A stretch of DNA of 64,000 bases from Sinomicrobium soli (GTDB taxonomy: Bacteria; Bacteroidota; Bacteroidia; Flavobacteriales; Flavobacteriaceae): contig NZ_QLNV01000003.1 in the NCBI RefSeq assembly GCF_003285545.1, positions 124,001 to 188,000 of the forward strand, in the 5' to 3' direction. The notes beneath the pieces are model-generated. The model was not told the DNA's origin, did no database searches, and saw only the letters and a program-made list of their open reading frames with translations. The stretch's first letter is position 1. Each line of letters opens with the position of its first letter. Shown in pieces: positions 1 through 8,186 of the stretch. The translations under genes and the position numbers were made by a program.

Positions 1-2
1 TC

Positions 3-362
3 CCCGCCGACATGGCCGCTCTTGAGGCCCTCCCCGCCGTGGGGCACAAGACTGCCAGTGTTGTGGTCTCACAGGCCTTCGGTATCCCGGCTTTTCCGGT
101 AGATACGCATATCCATCGCCTGATGTACCGCTGGGGTTTCAGCAACGGTAAAAACGTAGTACAGACCGAAAGGGATGCGAAAAGACTGTTTCCGGAAAAA
201 TGCTGGAACAAACTGCATCTCCAGATCATATGGTACGGAAGGGAATATTCGCCGGCAAGGGGCTGGAACCTGGAAAAAGACATCATAACCAGAACTATAG
301 GCCGGAAATCGGTAATCAGGGACTATTACCGGTCAAAAGAAAAACCGTCTTCAAGGAAATGA
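3..362 (+). CDS. Endonuclease III-family (HhH-GPD) DNA glycosylase, 5' end outside window, no [4Fe-4S] loop
   Basis: C-terminal part of a base-excision repair glycosylase/AP lyase; the frame is open to the window edge, so the ATG at 12 is internal and the true start lies upstream. Visible are the helix-hairpin-helix segment LPAVGHKTA with the catalytic-type lysine, then FPVDTHIHR with the catalytic-type aspartate 18 residues later, the same spacing as in E. coli Nth (K120/D138). After the conserved histidine/tyrosine helix, where classical Nth carries C-X6-C-X2-C-X5-C, this protein reads YGREYSPARGWNLEKDI and has none of the four cysteines. It is therefore an Nth relative without the iron-sulfur cluster. 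Family membership is secure; substrate range is unknown, and the missing N-terminus prevents comparison of the whole length. Confidence 0.85.
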   Translation, partial: PADMAALEALPAVGHKTASVVVSQAFGIPAFPVDTHIHRLMYRWGFSNGKNVVQTERDAKRLFPEKCWNKLHLQIIWYGREYSPARGWNLEKDIITRTIGRKSVIRDYYRSKEKPSSRK

Positions 363-430
363 CACGCGAACATGCCTGTCCTTAAAAACGGTTCGAGGGA
401 CTTTTTTATCAGAGCTCATTTAAACTGATC

Positions 431-580
431 TCAGTTCAGTATGGTGTCGAAATGAATCTCTTCATAATCGACCACCTTCAGGGCCCTGGAATAATTGAGG
501 AGAAAATCGATGGTCTCCTTCCTGGGCTTCATGTTTTTCTGTTCTGCTGCTGAAGACTTTCTGGTGTAAAGGTGTGCCAT
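431..580 (-). CDS. Small conserved flavobacterial protein downstream of an ECF sigma factor
   Basis: A 49-residue protein starting at the ATG at 580 (MAHLYTRKSS...). A longer frame back to 640 exists but would start inside the stop region of the sigma factor gene. The C-terminal half, from MKPRKETIDFLLNYSRAL to HFDTILN, resembles a short hypothetical protein I recall directly after ECF sigma factors in Flavobacteriaceae. There is no signal peptide or membrane segment; it looks like a small soluble, partly helical protein. It lies 59 nt after the sigma factor stop and is probably co-transcribed with it. Function unknown; a link to sigma factor control is only inferred from position. Confidence 0.6.
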   Translation of the reverse strand: MAHLYTRKSSAAEQKNMKPRKETIDFLLNYSRALKVVDYEEIHFDTILN

Positions 581-639
581 ATTATTACGTTTGATTTTGC
601 GATGTGTAATACAAACGTGGCAAACCCCGGCATATTGCA

Positions 640-1224
640 TTAATATGTTGTTAAAACTATGTTATTTTTCTCTACCAGCTTTCGCAGATTGATAATTGCA
701 TAACGCATTCTTCCCAATGCCGTATTGATACTGACCCCGGTGATCTCCGAGATCTCCTTAAAACTCATATCCTTATACATCCTCATCACCAGTACTTCCT
801 GCTGGTCTTTCGGCAATTCCAGGATGAGTTTTCGCACATCATCCTCTACCTGGTCCTTAATGATCTGTCCTTCGACATTCAGTGAACCATCCCCTATCAC
901 CGAAAAAATATTGAAATCCTCGTTACCTTCAAATTTAGGCATGCGGGTTCCTTTCCTGAAATGATCTATAATAAGGTTGTGCGCGATACGCATTACCCAG
1001 GGCAGGAATTTCCCCTCCTCGTTATAGGCTCCTCTTTTAAGGGTACGGATAACCTTAATAAAAGTATCCTGAAAAATGTCTTCCGTGATATCCTTGTCAA
1101 AAACCTTGGAAAAAATAAAACTGTAAACTCTTTGGGAATGACGGTTGATAAGTACTTCCAGCGCACTTTCATCGCCGTTAATATAATCTTCTACTAAAAC
1201 AGAATCCTGAAGAAGTTGCTCCAT
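640..1224 (-). CDS. ECF-type RNA polymerase sigma factor
   Basis: A 194-residue sigma-70 family protein of the extracytoplasmic-function class, directing RNA polymerase to a subset of promoters. Region 2 is seen around DITEDIFQDTFIKVIRTL with the core-binding helix and FLPWVMRIAHNLIIDHFRK. Region 4 is the C-terminal helix-turn-helix LPKDQQEVLVMRMYKDMSF...KEISEITGVSINTALGRMRYA. I start at the second methionine (MEQLLQD) rather than three codons upstream. No anti-sigma factor with a membrane segment follows; the only co-oriented neighbour is the 49-residue gene. Such stand-alone ECF factors are common in Flavobacteriaceae and are often highly conserved. Promoter elements are visible upstream (see 1360-1392). 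Confidence 0.9.
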   Translation of the reverse strand: MEQLLQDSVLVEDYINGDESALEVLINRHSQRVYSFIFSKVFDKDITEDIFQDTFIKVIRTLKRGAYNEEGKFLPWVMRIAHNLIIDHFRKGTRMPKFEGNEDFNIFSVIGDGSLNVEGQIIKDQVEDDVRKLILELPKDQQEVLVMRMYKDMSFKEISEITGVSINTALGRMRYAIINLRKLVEKNNIVLTTY

Positions 1225-1359
1225 AATAATCACTTTTTTTATACAATTCAGGCCTTCCGTCAGATGGAAAGCACTTAAATTCTCTTTTTAAACTTAAAAT
1301 TTAAAAACTCAAAAAGTAATTTTATGGTATACGCGCTACTGTTTTAACGTTTTGCTGGC

Positions 1360-1392
1360 CAAATATAATAACATTCCTTAAATATATGCAAA
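1360..1392 (-). promoter_or_regulatory. Bacteroidota-type promoter for the sigma factor gene
   Basis: On the minus strand TTTG (1392-1389) and TATATTTG (1367-1360) are separated by 21 nt, an exact fit to the Bacteroidota vegetative consensus TTTG-N17-23-TAnnTTTG. Transcription would begin near 1353, giving a leader of about 130 nt before the ATG at 1224. Confidence 0.5.
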
Positions 1393-1695
1393 TATTATAT
1401 GGTAATTTAATGTTTCAACACGAATAAGCTTAATATAAATAACTAAAATACAGTTAATTACACCCTATATTGTTTAAGCGTCTTTTTTGTGCGAAGCACA
1501 AAGAAGGATTCTTCTGACTTCGATTGCAGGTTGCAGGTTTCAAATCATAGTTCATAACTCCGAACTCATAGCATAGCTGTAATTTATAGCTTTAATGACA
1601 CTGCGTACAAACCATAATACCCTGATCGCAATGATTTTAATGACGCTTCAGGCTAAAATCAAACACAGTACTTTTAAATTCCTCTCATTATCCCT

Positions 1696-1703
1696 TATCT
1701 TTG
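1696..1703 (+). promoter_or_regulatory. -7 promoter element upstream of uvrA
   Basis: TATCTTTG matches the Bacteroidota -7 consensus TAnnTTTG and lies 19 nt before the uvrA ATG, implying a very short leader. The -33 region holds only a T-rich stretch without a clear TTTG. Confidence 0.45.
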
Positions 1704-1722
1704 TATTTTTCCTTATTTCGCT

Positions 1723-4503
1723 ATGACAGACATATTGGCACTCGATCCCAGGCATCACATACTCATAAAGGGGGCAAAACTCCACAATCTCAGGAACATT
1801 AATGTCGCCATACCCCGTAACAGGCTGGTTGTCATTACCGGACTTTCCGGTTCGGGAAAATCCAGCCTGGCCTTCGATACCCTGTATGCCGAAGGGCAGC
1901 GCAGGTATGTGGAGAGCCTTTCTTCCTATGCACGGCAGTTTCTCGGGAGGCTGGACAAACCCAAGGTAGATTACATCCGGGGGATCGCCCCGGCCATAGC
2001 CATAGAACAAAAGGTCAATTCTACCAATCCCCGGTCTACCGTAGGCACAACCACCGAAATATACGATTACCTGAAACTGTTATATGCCCGGATCGGGCAC
2101 ACCTATTCGCCCGTATCGGGGGAAGAGGTAAAAAAGCATACGGTGACCGATGTGGTAGATGCCGTAAACCGGTATGAACCCCGTACCCGGCTGTTGTTGA
2201 TGGCCCCCGTACACCTTCCGGAAGACCGGACTGCAAAACAGAGCCTGCAGTTACTCGCACAACAGGGATATGCCCGTATCAAATACGGAGACCGGGTACT
2301 GCGTATCGACGAGATCGGGGAAGAGATCACCTCCGATTTTTATCTGGTCGTAGACCGCGTGATCACGCAACCGGATGACGAAGATTTTATCAATCGCCTT
2401 TCGGATGCCGTAGAAACAGCCTTCTTCGAAGGCAAGGGAAGCTGTATCCTCGAAGAAATGCAAACGGGAACACAGACCGTATTCAGCAACAGGTTCGAGA
2501 AAGACGGCCTGCAGTTCATAGAGCCCAATATTCACCTTTTCAGTTTTAACAATCCTTTCGGGGCATGCCCGAAATGTGAGGGATACGGAGATATTATAGG
2601 TATAGACGAAGACCTGGTTATTCCCAATTCGGGACTCTCTGTGTATGACAATGCCATTTTTCCCTGGAGGGGGGAAAGCATGGGGTGGTATCGCGACCAG
2701 CTGGTCAATAATGCCTACAAGTTCAACTTTCCGATACACAAACCCTGGTTCGAGCTCTCCGATGCCCAGAAGCAACTGGTGTGGGACGGCAACAAATACT
2801 TTACGGGGCTCCACGATTTCTTTGCCGAACTGGAAGAAAAGAATTATAAGATACAGAACCGCGTGATGCTGTCCCGCTACCGGGGAAAGACCCGCTGTTC
2901 CGAATGTGGCGGAAGGCGGTTGCGCAAAGAGGCCGATTATGTCAGGATCGGGGGAAAGAGTATCTCCGACCTCGTGGATATGCCGTTGCACCACCTCGCC
3001 GACTTCTTCCGGGAGCTTTCCCTTACGGATTACGAGCAGAAAGTGGCCGGGCGGCTCCTTAAAGAGATCAATAACCGGCTGGCCTTCCTGGCCAATGTGG
3101 GACTGGAATACCTGACACTCAACCGAAAGTCCAATTCGCTTTCCGGAGGGGAATCACAGCGCATCAACCTCGCTACCTCCCTCGGGAGCAGCCTGGTCGG
3201 TTCTATGTATATCCTGGACGAGCCCAGTATCGGACTGCATCCGAAGGATACCGAAAAACTGATCTCCGTACTGCAATCGCTCCGGGACCTCGGCAATACG
3301 GTTATTGTAGTGGAACACGACGAAGACATCATGAAAGCTGCGGATAACATTATCGATATAGGCCCCGAAGCGGGTACCCTTGGCGGGGAAGTCGTCGCCT
3401 GCGGGGATTTTGACGATATCCTGAAAGCACATACCCTTACCGGTGATTATCTGAGCGGGAGGAAAAGTATTGAAGTTCCGTCAAAACGGCGCACTTCCGA
3501 AAATTACATTACCATCAGGGGGGCACGGGAGAACAACCTCAAAAACATCGATGTCACCTTTCCCCTCGGTATGCTCACTGTTGTGACCGGGGTATCCGGG
3601 AGCGGAAAGAGTTCCCTGGTAAGAAAAATACTGTACCCTGTAGTGCTTAAGGAAACCGGCGGCTACGGTGAAAAGTCCGGAAAGTACACCAGCGTGGAAG
3701 GCCGTTACGGCAATCTTAAAGCAGTGGAATTCATAAACCAGAATCCCATTGGCCGGTCGTCCAGATCGAACCCGGTGACCTATATCAAGGCTTATGATGA
3801 TATCAGGGCGCTTTTTACAGCACAGAAACTGGCCAAAATGAGGGGATACCAGCCCAAACACTTTTCATTTAATGTAGACGGCGGAAGATGTGAGACCTGT
3901 AAGGGCGAAGGAGAGGTTACCATAGAAATGCAGTTTATGGCCGATGTGGTCCTGCCCTGTGAGACCTGTAAGGGAAAACGCTTTAAAAAGGAAATTCTCG
4001 AAGTGACCTTCGAGGGGAAGAACATCAGCGATGTCCTGAACCTCACCATAGACGATGCCATTGCATTCTTCGGAAAACACAAACAGAAAAAAATCATCAA
4101 TAAATTGCAGCCCTTACAGGATGTAGGCCTGGGATATGTGGCCCTGGGGCAGTCTTCCTCTACCCTGTCCGGCGGGGAAGCACAGCGCATCAAACTCGCC
4201 TCTTTTCTCTCCAAGGGCAATACGGACGAAAAAACGCTGTTTATTTTTGACGAGCCCACCACCGGGCTTCACTTCCACGATATCAGTAAACTGCTGGCCT
4301 CTTTTAATGCCCTGATCGCAAAGGGACATTCGGTGGTTGTCGTGGAACACAACCCCGAGCTTATCAAATGTGCCGACTATATCATAGACCTCGGCCCCGG
4401 GGGAGGGGAAAAAGGAGGTACTGTGGTGGCAGAGGGAACACCTGAGGAAATCAGTACACAGTCCGGGTCATATACGGGACAGTTTTTAAGAGATAAATTA
4501 TAG
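1723..4503 (+). CDS. uvrA: Excinuclease ABC subunit A
   Basis: A 926-residue UvrA, the damage-sensing ATPase of nucleotide-excision repair that loads UvrB. Two ABC ATPase modules are complete. The first has Walker [10 protein letters not shown] near residue 40, ABC signature LSGGESQR near 473 and Walker [12 protein letters not shown]. The second has Walker [10 protein letters not shown] near 623, signature LSGGEAQR near 815 and [11 protein letters not shown]. Zinc-module cysteine pairs are CPKC near 282 with CSEC near 391, and CETC near 724 with CETC near 746. Length is close to the family norm (about 940), so nothing is missing. Flavobacteria often carry two UvrA paralogues; which one this is cannot be told here. 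Transcribed alone, with a promoter element 20 nt upstream. Confidence 0.97.
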   Translation: MTDILALDPRHHILIKGAKLHNLRNINVAIPRNRLVVITGLSGSGKSSLAFDTLYAEGQRRYVESLSSYARQFLGRLDKPKVDYIRGIAPAIAIEQKVNSTNPRSTVGTTTEIYDYLKLLYARIGHTYSPVSGEEVKKHTVTDVVDAVNRYEPRTRLLLMAPVHLPEDRTAKQSLQLLAQQGYARIKYGDRVLRIDEIGEEITSDFYLVVDRVITQPDDEDFINRLSDAVETAFFEGKGSCILEEMQTGTQTVFSNRFEKDGLQFIEPNIHLFSFNNPFGACPKCEGYGDIIGIDEDLVIPNSGLSVYDNAIFPWRGESMGWYRDQLVNNAYKFNFPIHKPWFELSDAQKQLVWDGNKYFTGLHDFFAELEEKNYKIQNRVMLSRYRGKTRCSECGGRRLRKEADYVRIGGKSISDLVDMPLHHLADFFRELSLTDYEQKVAGRLLKEINNRLAFLANVGLEYLTLNRKSNSLSGGESQRINLATSLGSSLVGSMYILDEPSIGLHPKDTEKLISVLQSLRDLGNTVIVVEHDEDIMKAADNIIDIGPEAGTLGGEVVACGDFDDILKAHTLTGDYLSGRKSIEVPSKRRTSENYITIRGARENNLKNIDVTFPLGMLTVVTGVSGSGKSSLVRKILYPVVLKETGGYGEKSGKYTSVEGRYGNLKAVEFINQNPIGRSSRSNPVTYIKAYDDIRALFTAQKLAKMRGYQPKHFSFNVDGGRCETCKGEGEVTIEMQFMADVVLPCETCKGKRFKKEILEVTFEGKNISDVLNLTIDDAIAFFGKHKQKKIINKLQPLQDVGLGYVALGQSSSTLSGGEAQRIKLASFLSKGNTDEKTLFIFDEPTTGLHFHDISKLLASFNALIAKGHSVVVVEHNPELIKCADYIIDLGPGGGEKGGTVVAEGTPEEISTQSGSYTGQFLRDKL

Positions 4504-4520
4504 GGGGCAGCCCCGCTATC

Positions 4521-4542
4521 CCGGCCCAAAGGAACTTCAACA
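4521..4542. repeat. Dispersed intergenic repeat, copy 1
   Basis: A 22-nt segment beginning CCGGCCCAAAGGAACTTC recurs identically at 6353-6374, also between genes. It is followed by the inverted repeat CTGCCTGGCAGGCAG near 4570-4584. Both copies sit next to G+C-rich inverted repeats, as expected of a REP-like interspersed element. Confidence 0.5.
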
Positions 4543-4675
4543 ACACAACAGAAAGCCCGGAGATACTTCCCTGCCTGGCAGGCAGAGACTGCGCTCAGGA
4601 AGACCTTTAATAATGGGGCATAACCATGTTATTTAACAAGTATTTAACTACTCCTGCCCCATGTCAGGATATTTT

Positions 4676-4692
4676 TTGGCACGTTCTTTGAA
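4676..4692 (+). promoter_or_regulatory. Sigma-54-like (-24/-12) promoter
   Basis: TTGGCACG followed by TTCT and TTGAA. The GG at 4678-4679 and the G at 4690 are 12 nt apart, as in the RpoN consensus TTGGCACG-N4-TTGCA. The only clear mismatch in the -12 element is A for C. It points away from uvrA and no ORF follows on the plus strand, so its product would be the short transcript ending at the terminator at 4754-4792. Confidence 0.45.
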
Positions 4693-4711
4693 CTGTACTT
4701 TACCGTTAAAC

Positions 4712-4752
4712 GGTTAGTTAGTTTTTTTCATATTTTGGTTGGTTAGTTAGTT
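4712..4752. repeat. Direct repeat GGTTAGTTAGTT, two copies
   Basis: Identical 12-mers at 4712-4723 and 4741-4752, the second preceded by an additional GGTT. Each is itself a tetranucleotide repeat. They lie inside the candidate small transcript. Confidence 0.7.
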
Positions 4753-4753
4753 G

Positions 4754-4792
4754 TAAAACCCTGTACAGATAGCTGTGCGGGGTTTTATTTTT
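4754..4792. terminator. Intrinsic terminator, probably bidirectional
   Basis: AAAACCCTGTACAG, loop ATAG, then CTGTGCGGGGTTTT followed by ATTTTT: a long stem with a T-run on the plus strand. The stop codon of the minus-strand exporter (4785-4787) lies in the right arm, so it may also end that transcript. Confidence 0.75.
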
Positions 4793-6014
4793 GGTACATC
4801 CCCGCCCGGCGAGGGGTTTCCCGGCGACTTTTCAACGGCTTCCCGGCTACCAGCAATAACAGCAGAAACGACACGAGAGACATCAGAAAGATCAGTACCA
4901 CCATGGGCATGGCCGTTGCGTTGAACAGGATACCCATCAGGGCAGATATCCCTGCCCCTGCTCCCATCCTGAAACTGCCGTTCATTGCGGAGGCAGACCC
5001 GATATTACTGGAAAAAGGGTGTAAAGACATGGCCGTAGCATTGGGATTGATAAACCCGAGCAGGAACAATATCAGGAACAGAAGCACGGCAAAAACAGGA
5101 AGGGAAAGGTCGAATTTCCACATTCCCACAAGCAGCACCACAGTGACCAGCAGTTGCAGCAGGGAGGTTTTCCGGGTAAGATCTGAGATCTCAAAACGGT
5201 TGAGCAACCACCGGTTGCACTGGCTCCCGGCTATAAAACCAAAAGCATTGATCCCGAACATCCAGCCGAAGGTGGTTTCGGATACGCCGTATAATTTCAT
5301 CAGGATAAACGGGATCCCGGATATATAGGCAAACATGATGGCCATGGCTATACTTCCCGACAGGCCGTATACCACAAAATCGCGGTTCTGCAATACACTC
5401 AGGTAATTTCCCGCTATTTTCTGCGGATGCAACGAAACGGTCCTGTCCTGCCCCCTGCTTTCCTTCAGGAAAAAATGAATGACCAGCATAAGCAGCACGG
5501 CTACGACAAACAGGAACACGAAAATGGACTGCCACCCGAAATTCCCCGTAAAGAGCCCGCCCAGTGTTGGCGCTATGACAGGAGCTACCCCCATAACAAG
5601 AAGGATCGAGGAAAAAGCCTTGGCCACATCTTCACCCGAAAAGTAATCACGGATAATGGCACTGTAAGCCACCATTCCCACACAGCCCCCGAGAGCGAGT
5701 ACAAGCCGCATTCCCACAAGCCACCATATATTCGGCGAAACCGCACATCCTATCGCCGCAACGGCATAAATGGCCAGTCCGGCCAGTAACGGCTTCTTAC
5801 GGCCGTAACGATCCAGCAACGGTCCGTAGATAAGCTGCCCGAAAGATATCCCAGCGAAATAAGTGGTCAGTGTCAGGGAAACATGAGCATCATCGGTATT
5901 GAGATCTTCCGCTATGGCCGGAAATCCCGGGAGATACATATCTATCGAGAACGGCCCCAAAGCGGCAATAAAGCCCAGTATAACAATCAGAATACGCTGC
6001 TGTCGTTTCGTCAT
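4785..6014 (-). CDS. Bcr/CflA-family multidrug MFS exporter
   Basis: A 409-residue inner-membrane proton antiporter of the major facilitator superfamily, drug:H+ (12-TM) type. The start is placed at MTKRQQRILIVILG (6014), because the 26 residues upstream do not fit the family and the first transmembrane helix begins immediately afterwards. Diagnostic features are FSIDMYLPGFPAIAEDL after helix 1, the loop 2-3 signature GPLLDRYGRKKPLL, and GPMxAP-like GVAPVIAPTLGG in helix 5. Twelve hydrophobic helices can be counted. Substrates are not predictable; relatives export antibiotics such as bicyclomycin or sulfonamides, or small metabolites. It stands alone, ending in the terminator at 4754-4792. 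Confidence 0.9.
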   Translation of the reverse strand: MTKRQQRILIVILGFIAALGPFSIDMYLPGFPAIAEDLNTDDAHVSLTLTTYFAGISFGQLIYGPLLDRYGRKKPLLAGLAIYAVAAIGCAVSPNIWWLVGMRLVLALGGCVGMVAYSAIIRDYFSGEDVAKAFSSILLVMGVAPVIAPTLGGLFTGNFGWQSIFVFLFVVAVLLMLVIHFFLKESRGQDRTVSLHPQKIAGNYLSVLQNRDFVVYGLSGSIAMAIMFAYISGIPFILMKLYGVSETTFGWMFGINAFGFIAGSQCNRWLLNRFEISDLTRKTSLLQLLVTVVLLVGMWKFDLSLPVFAVLLFLILFLLGFINPNATAMSLHPFSSNIGSASAMNGSFRMGAGAGISALMGILFNATAMPMVVLIFLMSLVSFLLLLLVAGKPLKSRRETPRRAGMYQK

Positions 6015-6352
6015 AAGCCTCGCAAAAATTAATGTGAATAAAAAAGGAAACGGCAAAAGTAGCGATAATCCCATGCACCGGACTTTCCACACAGCTTTTT
6101 AACATCCCTGTTGCAGAAGCGTAAAAAAGAAGGAATGATTTATAGAAAAACAGGACCGTTACTGCCTGCAGGGTTATAAGTTGAAGGTTACATTATAAAA
6201 TAACATTCGGGAAAGCCCGGAACTTCTTCCCCGCTTGTCCGGCCGGCAGGTTCATCTGAAGAGGGGAGTTTTAAAATGGAGCAACTTACCATAGATACGT
6301 CATGGGTAGCGAAGCCCCGTCCCGACCCTTGGTCGGGGGAAGAATCTCCCCC

Positions 6353-6374
6353 CCGGCCCAAAGGAACTTCAACA
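6353..6374. repeat. Dispersed intergenic repeat, copy 2
   Basis: Identical to 4521-4542 over 22 nt (CCGGCCCAAAGGAACTTC plus four more bases). Preceded by a G+C-rich hairpin. Confidence 0.5.
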
Positions 6375-6393
6375 GTCGACGACAAACGGACCA

Positions 6394-6420
6394 ATAAAAA
6401 AGAGGCCCGTTAAGGCCTCC
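6394..6420 (-). terminator. Intrinsic terminator of the 58-residue membrane protein gene
   Basis: Read on the minus strand, GAGGCC, a six-base loop, GGCCTC, then six T residues, 11 nt after the stop codon at 6431. Confidence 0.7.
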
Positions 6421-6430
6421 GTTGCGTTTG

Positions 6431-6607
6431 TTACGCTTGCATTTTTTTAGCTTTCCGGGCTTCGCGTTTTTCCTTGATCATTTCCATGATAGCCCCGGTA
6501 ACCCAATACGGTATCGCGAAAGCAGTCAGGAAAACCATCAACCAGAACCCCATAAGGGCTATACCTGCGAATGCCAAAAAGCCTAAATACTGGTCAAATT
6601 CAAACAT
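6431..6607 (-). CDS. Small single-pass membrane protein, 58 residues
   Basis: An open frame too short for usual ORF cut-offs, found by translating the minus strand: ATG at 6607, TAA at 6431. The product starts MFEFDQYLGFLAFAGIALMG, continues with a strongly hydrophobic segment (about residues 8-40) and ends in a basic tail KEKREARKAKKMQA. This is the form of a single-pass (or tight hairpin) inner-membrane protein with a positive cytoplasmic tail. A good terminator follows directly. It lies divergent to fumC with about 155 nt between starts. I do not recognise a named family, and no function is claimed. Confidence 0.7.
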   Translation of the reverse strand: MFEFDQYLGFLAFAGIALMGFWLMVFLTAFAIPYWVTGAIMEMIKEKREARKAKKMQA

Positions 6608-6726
6608 AATTTCCGGAAATTTTCGAATTCAGTACAAAAATACCGTTTTTAATCGAAACGGCGAAAGCTTTTTTACGCAACCACATATAAATCGGCAAAA
6701 TCATTACCCGGTACGGGGCAAAATAC

Positions 6727-6734
6727 TAACTTTG
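6727..6734 (+). promoter_or_regulatory. -7 promoter element upstream of fumC
   Basis: TAACTTTG matches TAnnTTTG and lies 28 nt before the fumC ATG. No clear TTTG is visible at the -33 distance. Confidence 0.45.
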
Positions 6735-6762
6735 TAAACAGTGTAAACATTAATATATTTCC

Positions 6763-8160
6763 ATGAAATACAGAATAGAAAAAGATACGATGGGCGAGGT
6801 AAAAGTGCCCGCCGATAAATTATGGGGGGCACAGACCGAACGTTCCAGGAACAATTTCAAAATAGGCCCTTCTGCCTCCATGCCCCTGGAGATCATATAC
6901 GGATTTGCCTATCTTAAAAAGGCAGCGGCATACACCAACTGCGAGCTCGGGGTGCTCCCCGAAGAAAAAAGGGACCTCATTGCCCGGGTATGCGACGAGA
7001 TCCTGGAGGGCAGGCACGACGGGCAGTTTCCCCTGGTCATCTGGCAGACCGGATCGGGAACCCAGAGCAACATGAATGTCAACGAGGTAATTGCCAACCG
7101 GGCACACCAGCTGGCCGGAAAGACCATAGGCGAAGGGGAAAAAACATTGCAGCCGAATGACGATGTAAACAAGTCACAATCTTCCAACGACACCTTTCCC
7201 ACGGGGATGCATATTGCCATTTACAAAAGGGTCGTGGAAACGACCATTCCGGGGGTTACCCGGTTAAGGGATACCTTGCAACAGAAATCGGAAACTTTCA
7301 GAAACGTAGTAAAAATAGGGCGTACCCACCTTATGGATGCCACCCCCCTGACACTCGGGCAGGAATTCTCCGGGTATGTATCACAGCTCGATCACGGGCT
7401 TAAAGCGCTCAACAACACCCTCGACCACCTGTCCGAACTCGCGCTCGGGGGTACTGCCGTAGGTACCGGGATCAATACCCCGCAGGGATATGCCGGAAAA
7501 GTAGCCGCATACATCGCAAAATTTACCGAACTTCCCTTTAAGTCGGCAGAGAATAAATTTGAGGCCCTGGCCGCTCACGATGCCCTGGTGGAAACTCACG
7601 GAGCCCTGAAACAACTGGCAGTGTCCCTGAATAAAATAGCCAATGATATCCGTCTTATGGCTTCCGGGCCCCGTTCGGGTATAGGTGAGATCGTTATCCC
7701 GGCCAACGAACCGGGAAGTTCCATCATGCCGGGAAAGGTAAACCCCACCCAGTGCGAAGCCCTCACCATGGTCTGTGCACAGGTTATCGGAAATGACGTT
7801 GCCGTTTCGGTAGGAGGTACACAGGGGCATTACGAACTCAATGTCTTTAAACCCGTTATGGCAGCCAGCCTGCTGCAATCGGCCCGGCTCATCGGCGATG
7901 CCTGTGTCAGCTTTGAAGAACACTGCGCTTCGGGCATAGAACCCAATCACAACAGGATTACGGAACTGCTGAACAATTCCCTGATGCTGGTCACCGCCCT
8001 CAATACCCGAATAGGATATTACAAGGCCGCCGAGATTGCCAATACGGCCCATAAAAACGGTACCACCCTTAAGGAAGAAGCCATTAACCTCGGCTACCTT
8101 ACCGCTGAAGAATTCGACGAATGGGTAAAACCGGAGGATATGGTAGGGGCCATGAAATGA
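6763..8160 (+). CDS. fumC: Class II fumarate hydratase
   Basis: A 465-residue iron-independent fumarase interconverting fumarate and L-malate in the citric acid cycle, a cytoplasmic homotetramer. It belongs to the fumarase/aspartase superfamily. The substrate loop [15 protein letters not shown] is near residue 319. [14 protein letters not shown] near 91 and [16 protein letters not shown] near 187 are the other conserved blocks. Asparagine and serine in the loop fit fumarase ([11 protein letters not shown]) rather than aspartase. Full length for the family (about 460-467). Transcribed toward hutI with 26 nt between them; the two may share a message, though their pathways meet only at central metabolism. 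Confidence 0.97.
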   Translation: MKYRIEKDTMGEVKVPADKLWGAQTERSRNNFKIGPSASMPLEIIYGFAYLKKAAAYTNCELGVLPEEKRDLIARVCDEILEGRHDGQFPLVIWQTGSGTQSNMNVNEVIANRAHQLAGKTIGEGEKTLQPNDDVNKSQSSNDTFPTGMHIAIYKRVVETTIPGVTRLRDTLQQKSETFRNVVKIGRTHLMDATPLTLGQEFSGYVSQLDHGLKALNNTLDHLSELALGGTAVGTGINTPQGYAGKVAAYIAKFTELPFKSAENKFEALAAHDALVETHGALKQLAVSLNKIANDIRLMASGPRSGIGEIVIPANEPGSSIMPGKVNPTQCEALTMVCAQVIGNDVAVSVGGTQGHYELNVFKPVMAASLLQSARLIGDACVSFEEHCASGIEPNHNRITELLNNSLMLVTALNTRIGYYKAAEIANTAHKNGTTLKEEAINLGYLTAEEFDEWVKPEDMVGAMK

Positions 8161-8186
8161 TGTACACCATGTAAAATTTAAATAAG

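Larger units (their letters stand above)
1225..1722. other. Divergent intergenic region, no gene seen
   Basis: About 490 A+T-rich bases between the sigma factor and uvrA. Apart from the two promoters noted here, I see only low-complexity text, including a tandem TTGCAGG at 1524-1537 and several near-repeats of CATAG/CATAACTC around 1546-1575. All frames are closed by frequent stops. Confidence 0.5.
4703..4792 (+). ncRNA. Candidate small RNA between sigma-54-like site and terminator
   Basis: The interval from about 12 nt after the -12 element to the end of the hairpin is roughly 90 nt. It contains two copies of GGTTAGTTAGTT (4712-4723 and 4741-4752) and no start codon with a usable frame. This is an inference from promoter, repeats and terminator together; no known RNA family was recognised. 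Confidence 0.35.
6015..6430. other. Intergenic region with inverted repeats, no gene seen
   Basis: About 415 nt holding the hairpin CCCGACCCTTGGTCGGGGG (about 6321-6339), the second copy of the dispersed repeat (6353-6374) and a terminator. A minus-strand frame of 68 codons (6188-6394) overlaps the repeat and has no recognisable protein character. Confidence 0.5.

Noticed and set aside
376-405. tRNA-like GGTTCGAG text and weak hairpin after the endonuclease gene
   Set aside because: No acceptor, D or anticodon stems can be drawn around it; only a four-base stem before a short T-run.
1697-4503. Second uvrA paralogue versus true UvrA
   Set aside because: I considered calling it a specialised UvrA2, but all zinc and ATPase motifs are complete and no sequence feature seen here separates the two, so it is named uvrA.
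6188-6394. 68-codon frame on the minus strand between exporter and small membrane gene
   Set aside because: Overlaps a dispersed repeat and a hairpin, no protein-like composition; treated as repeat DNA.
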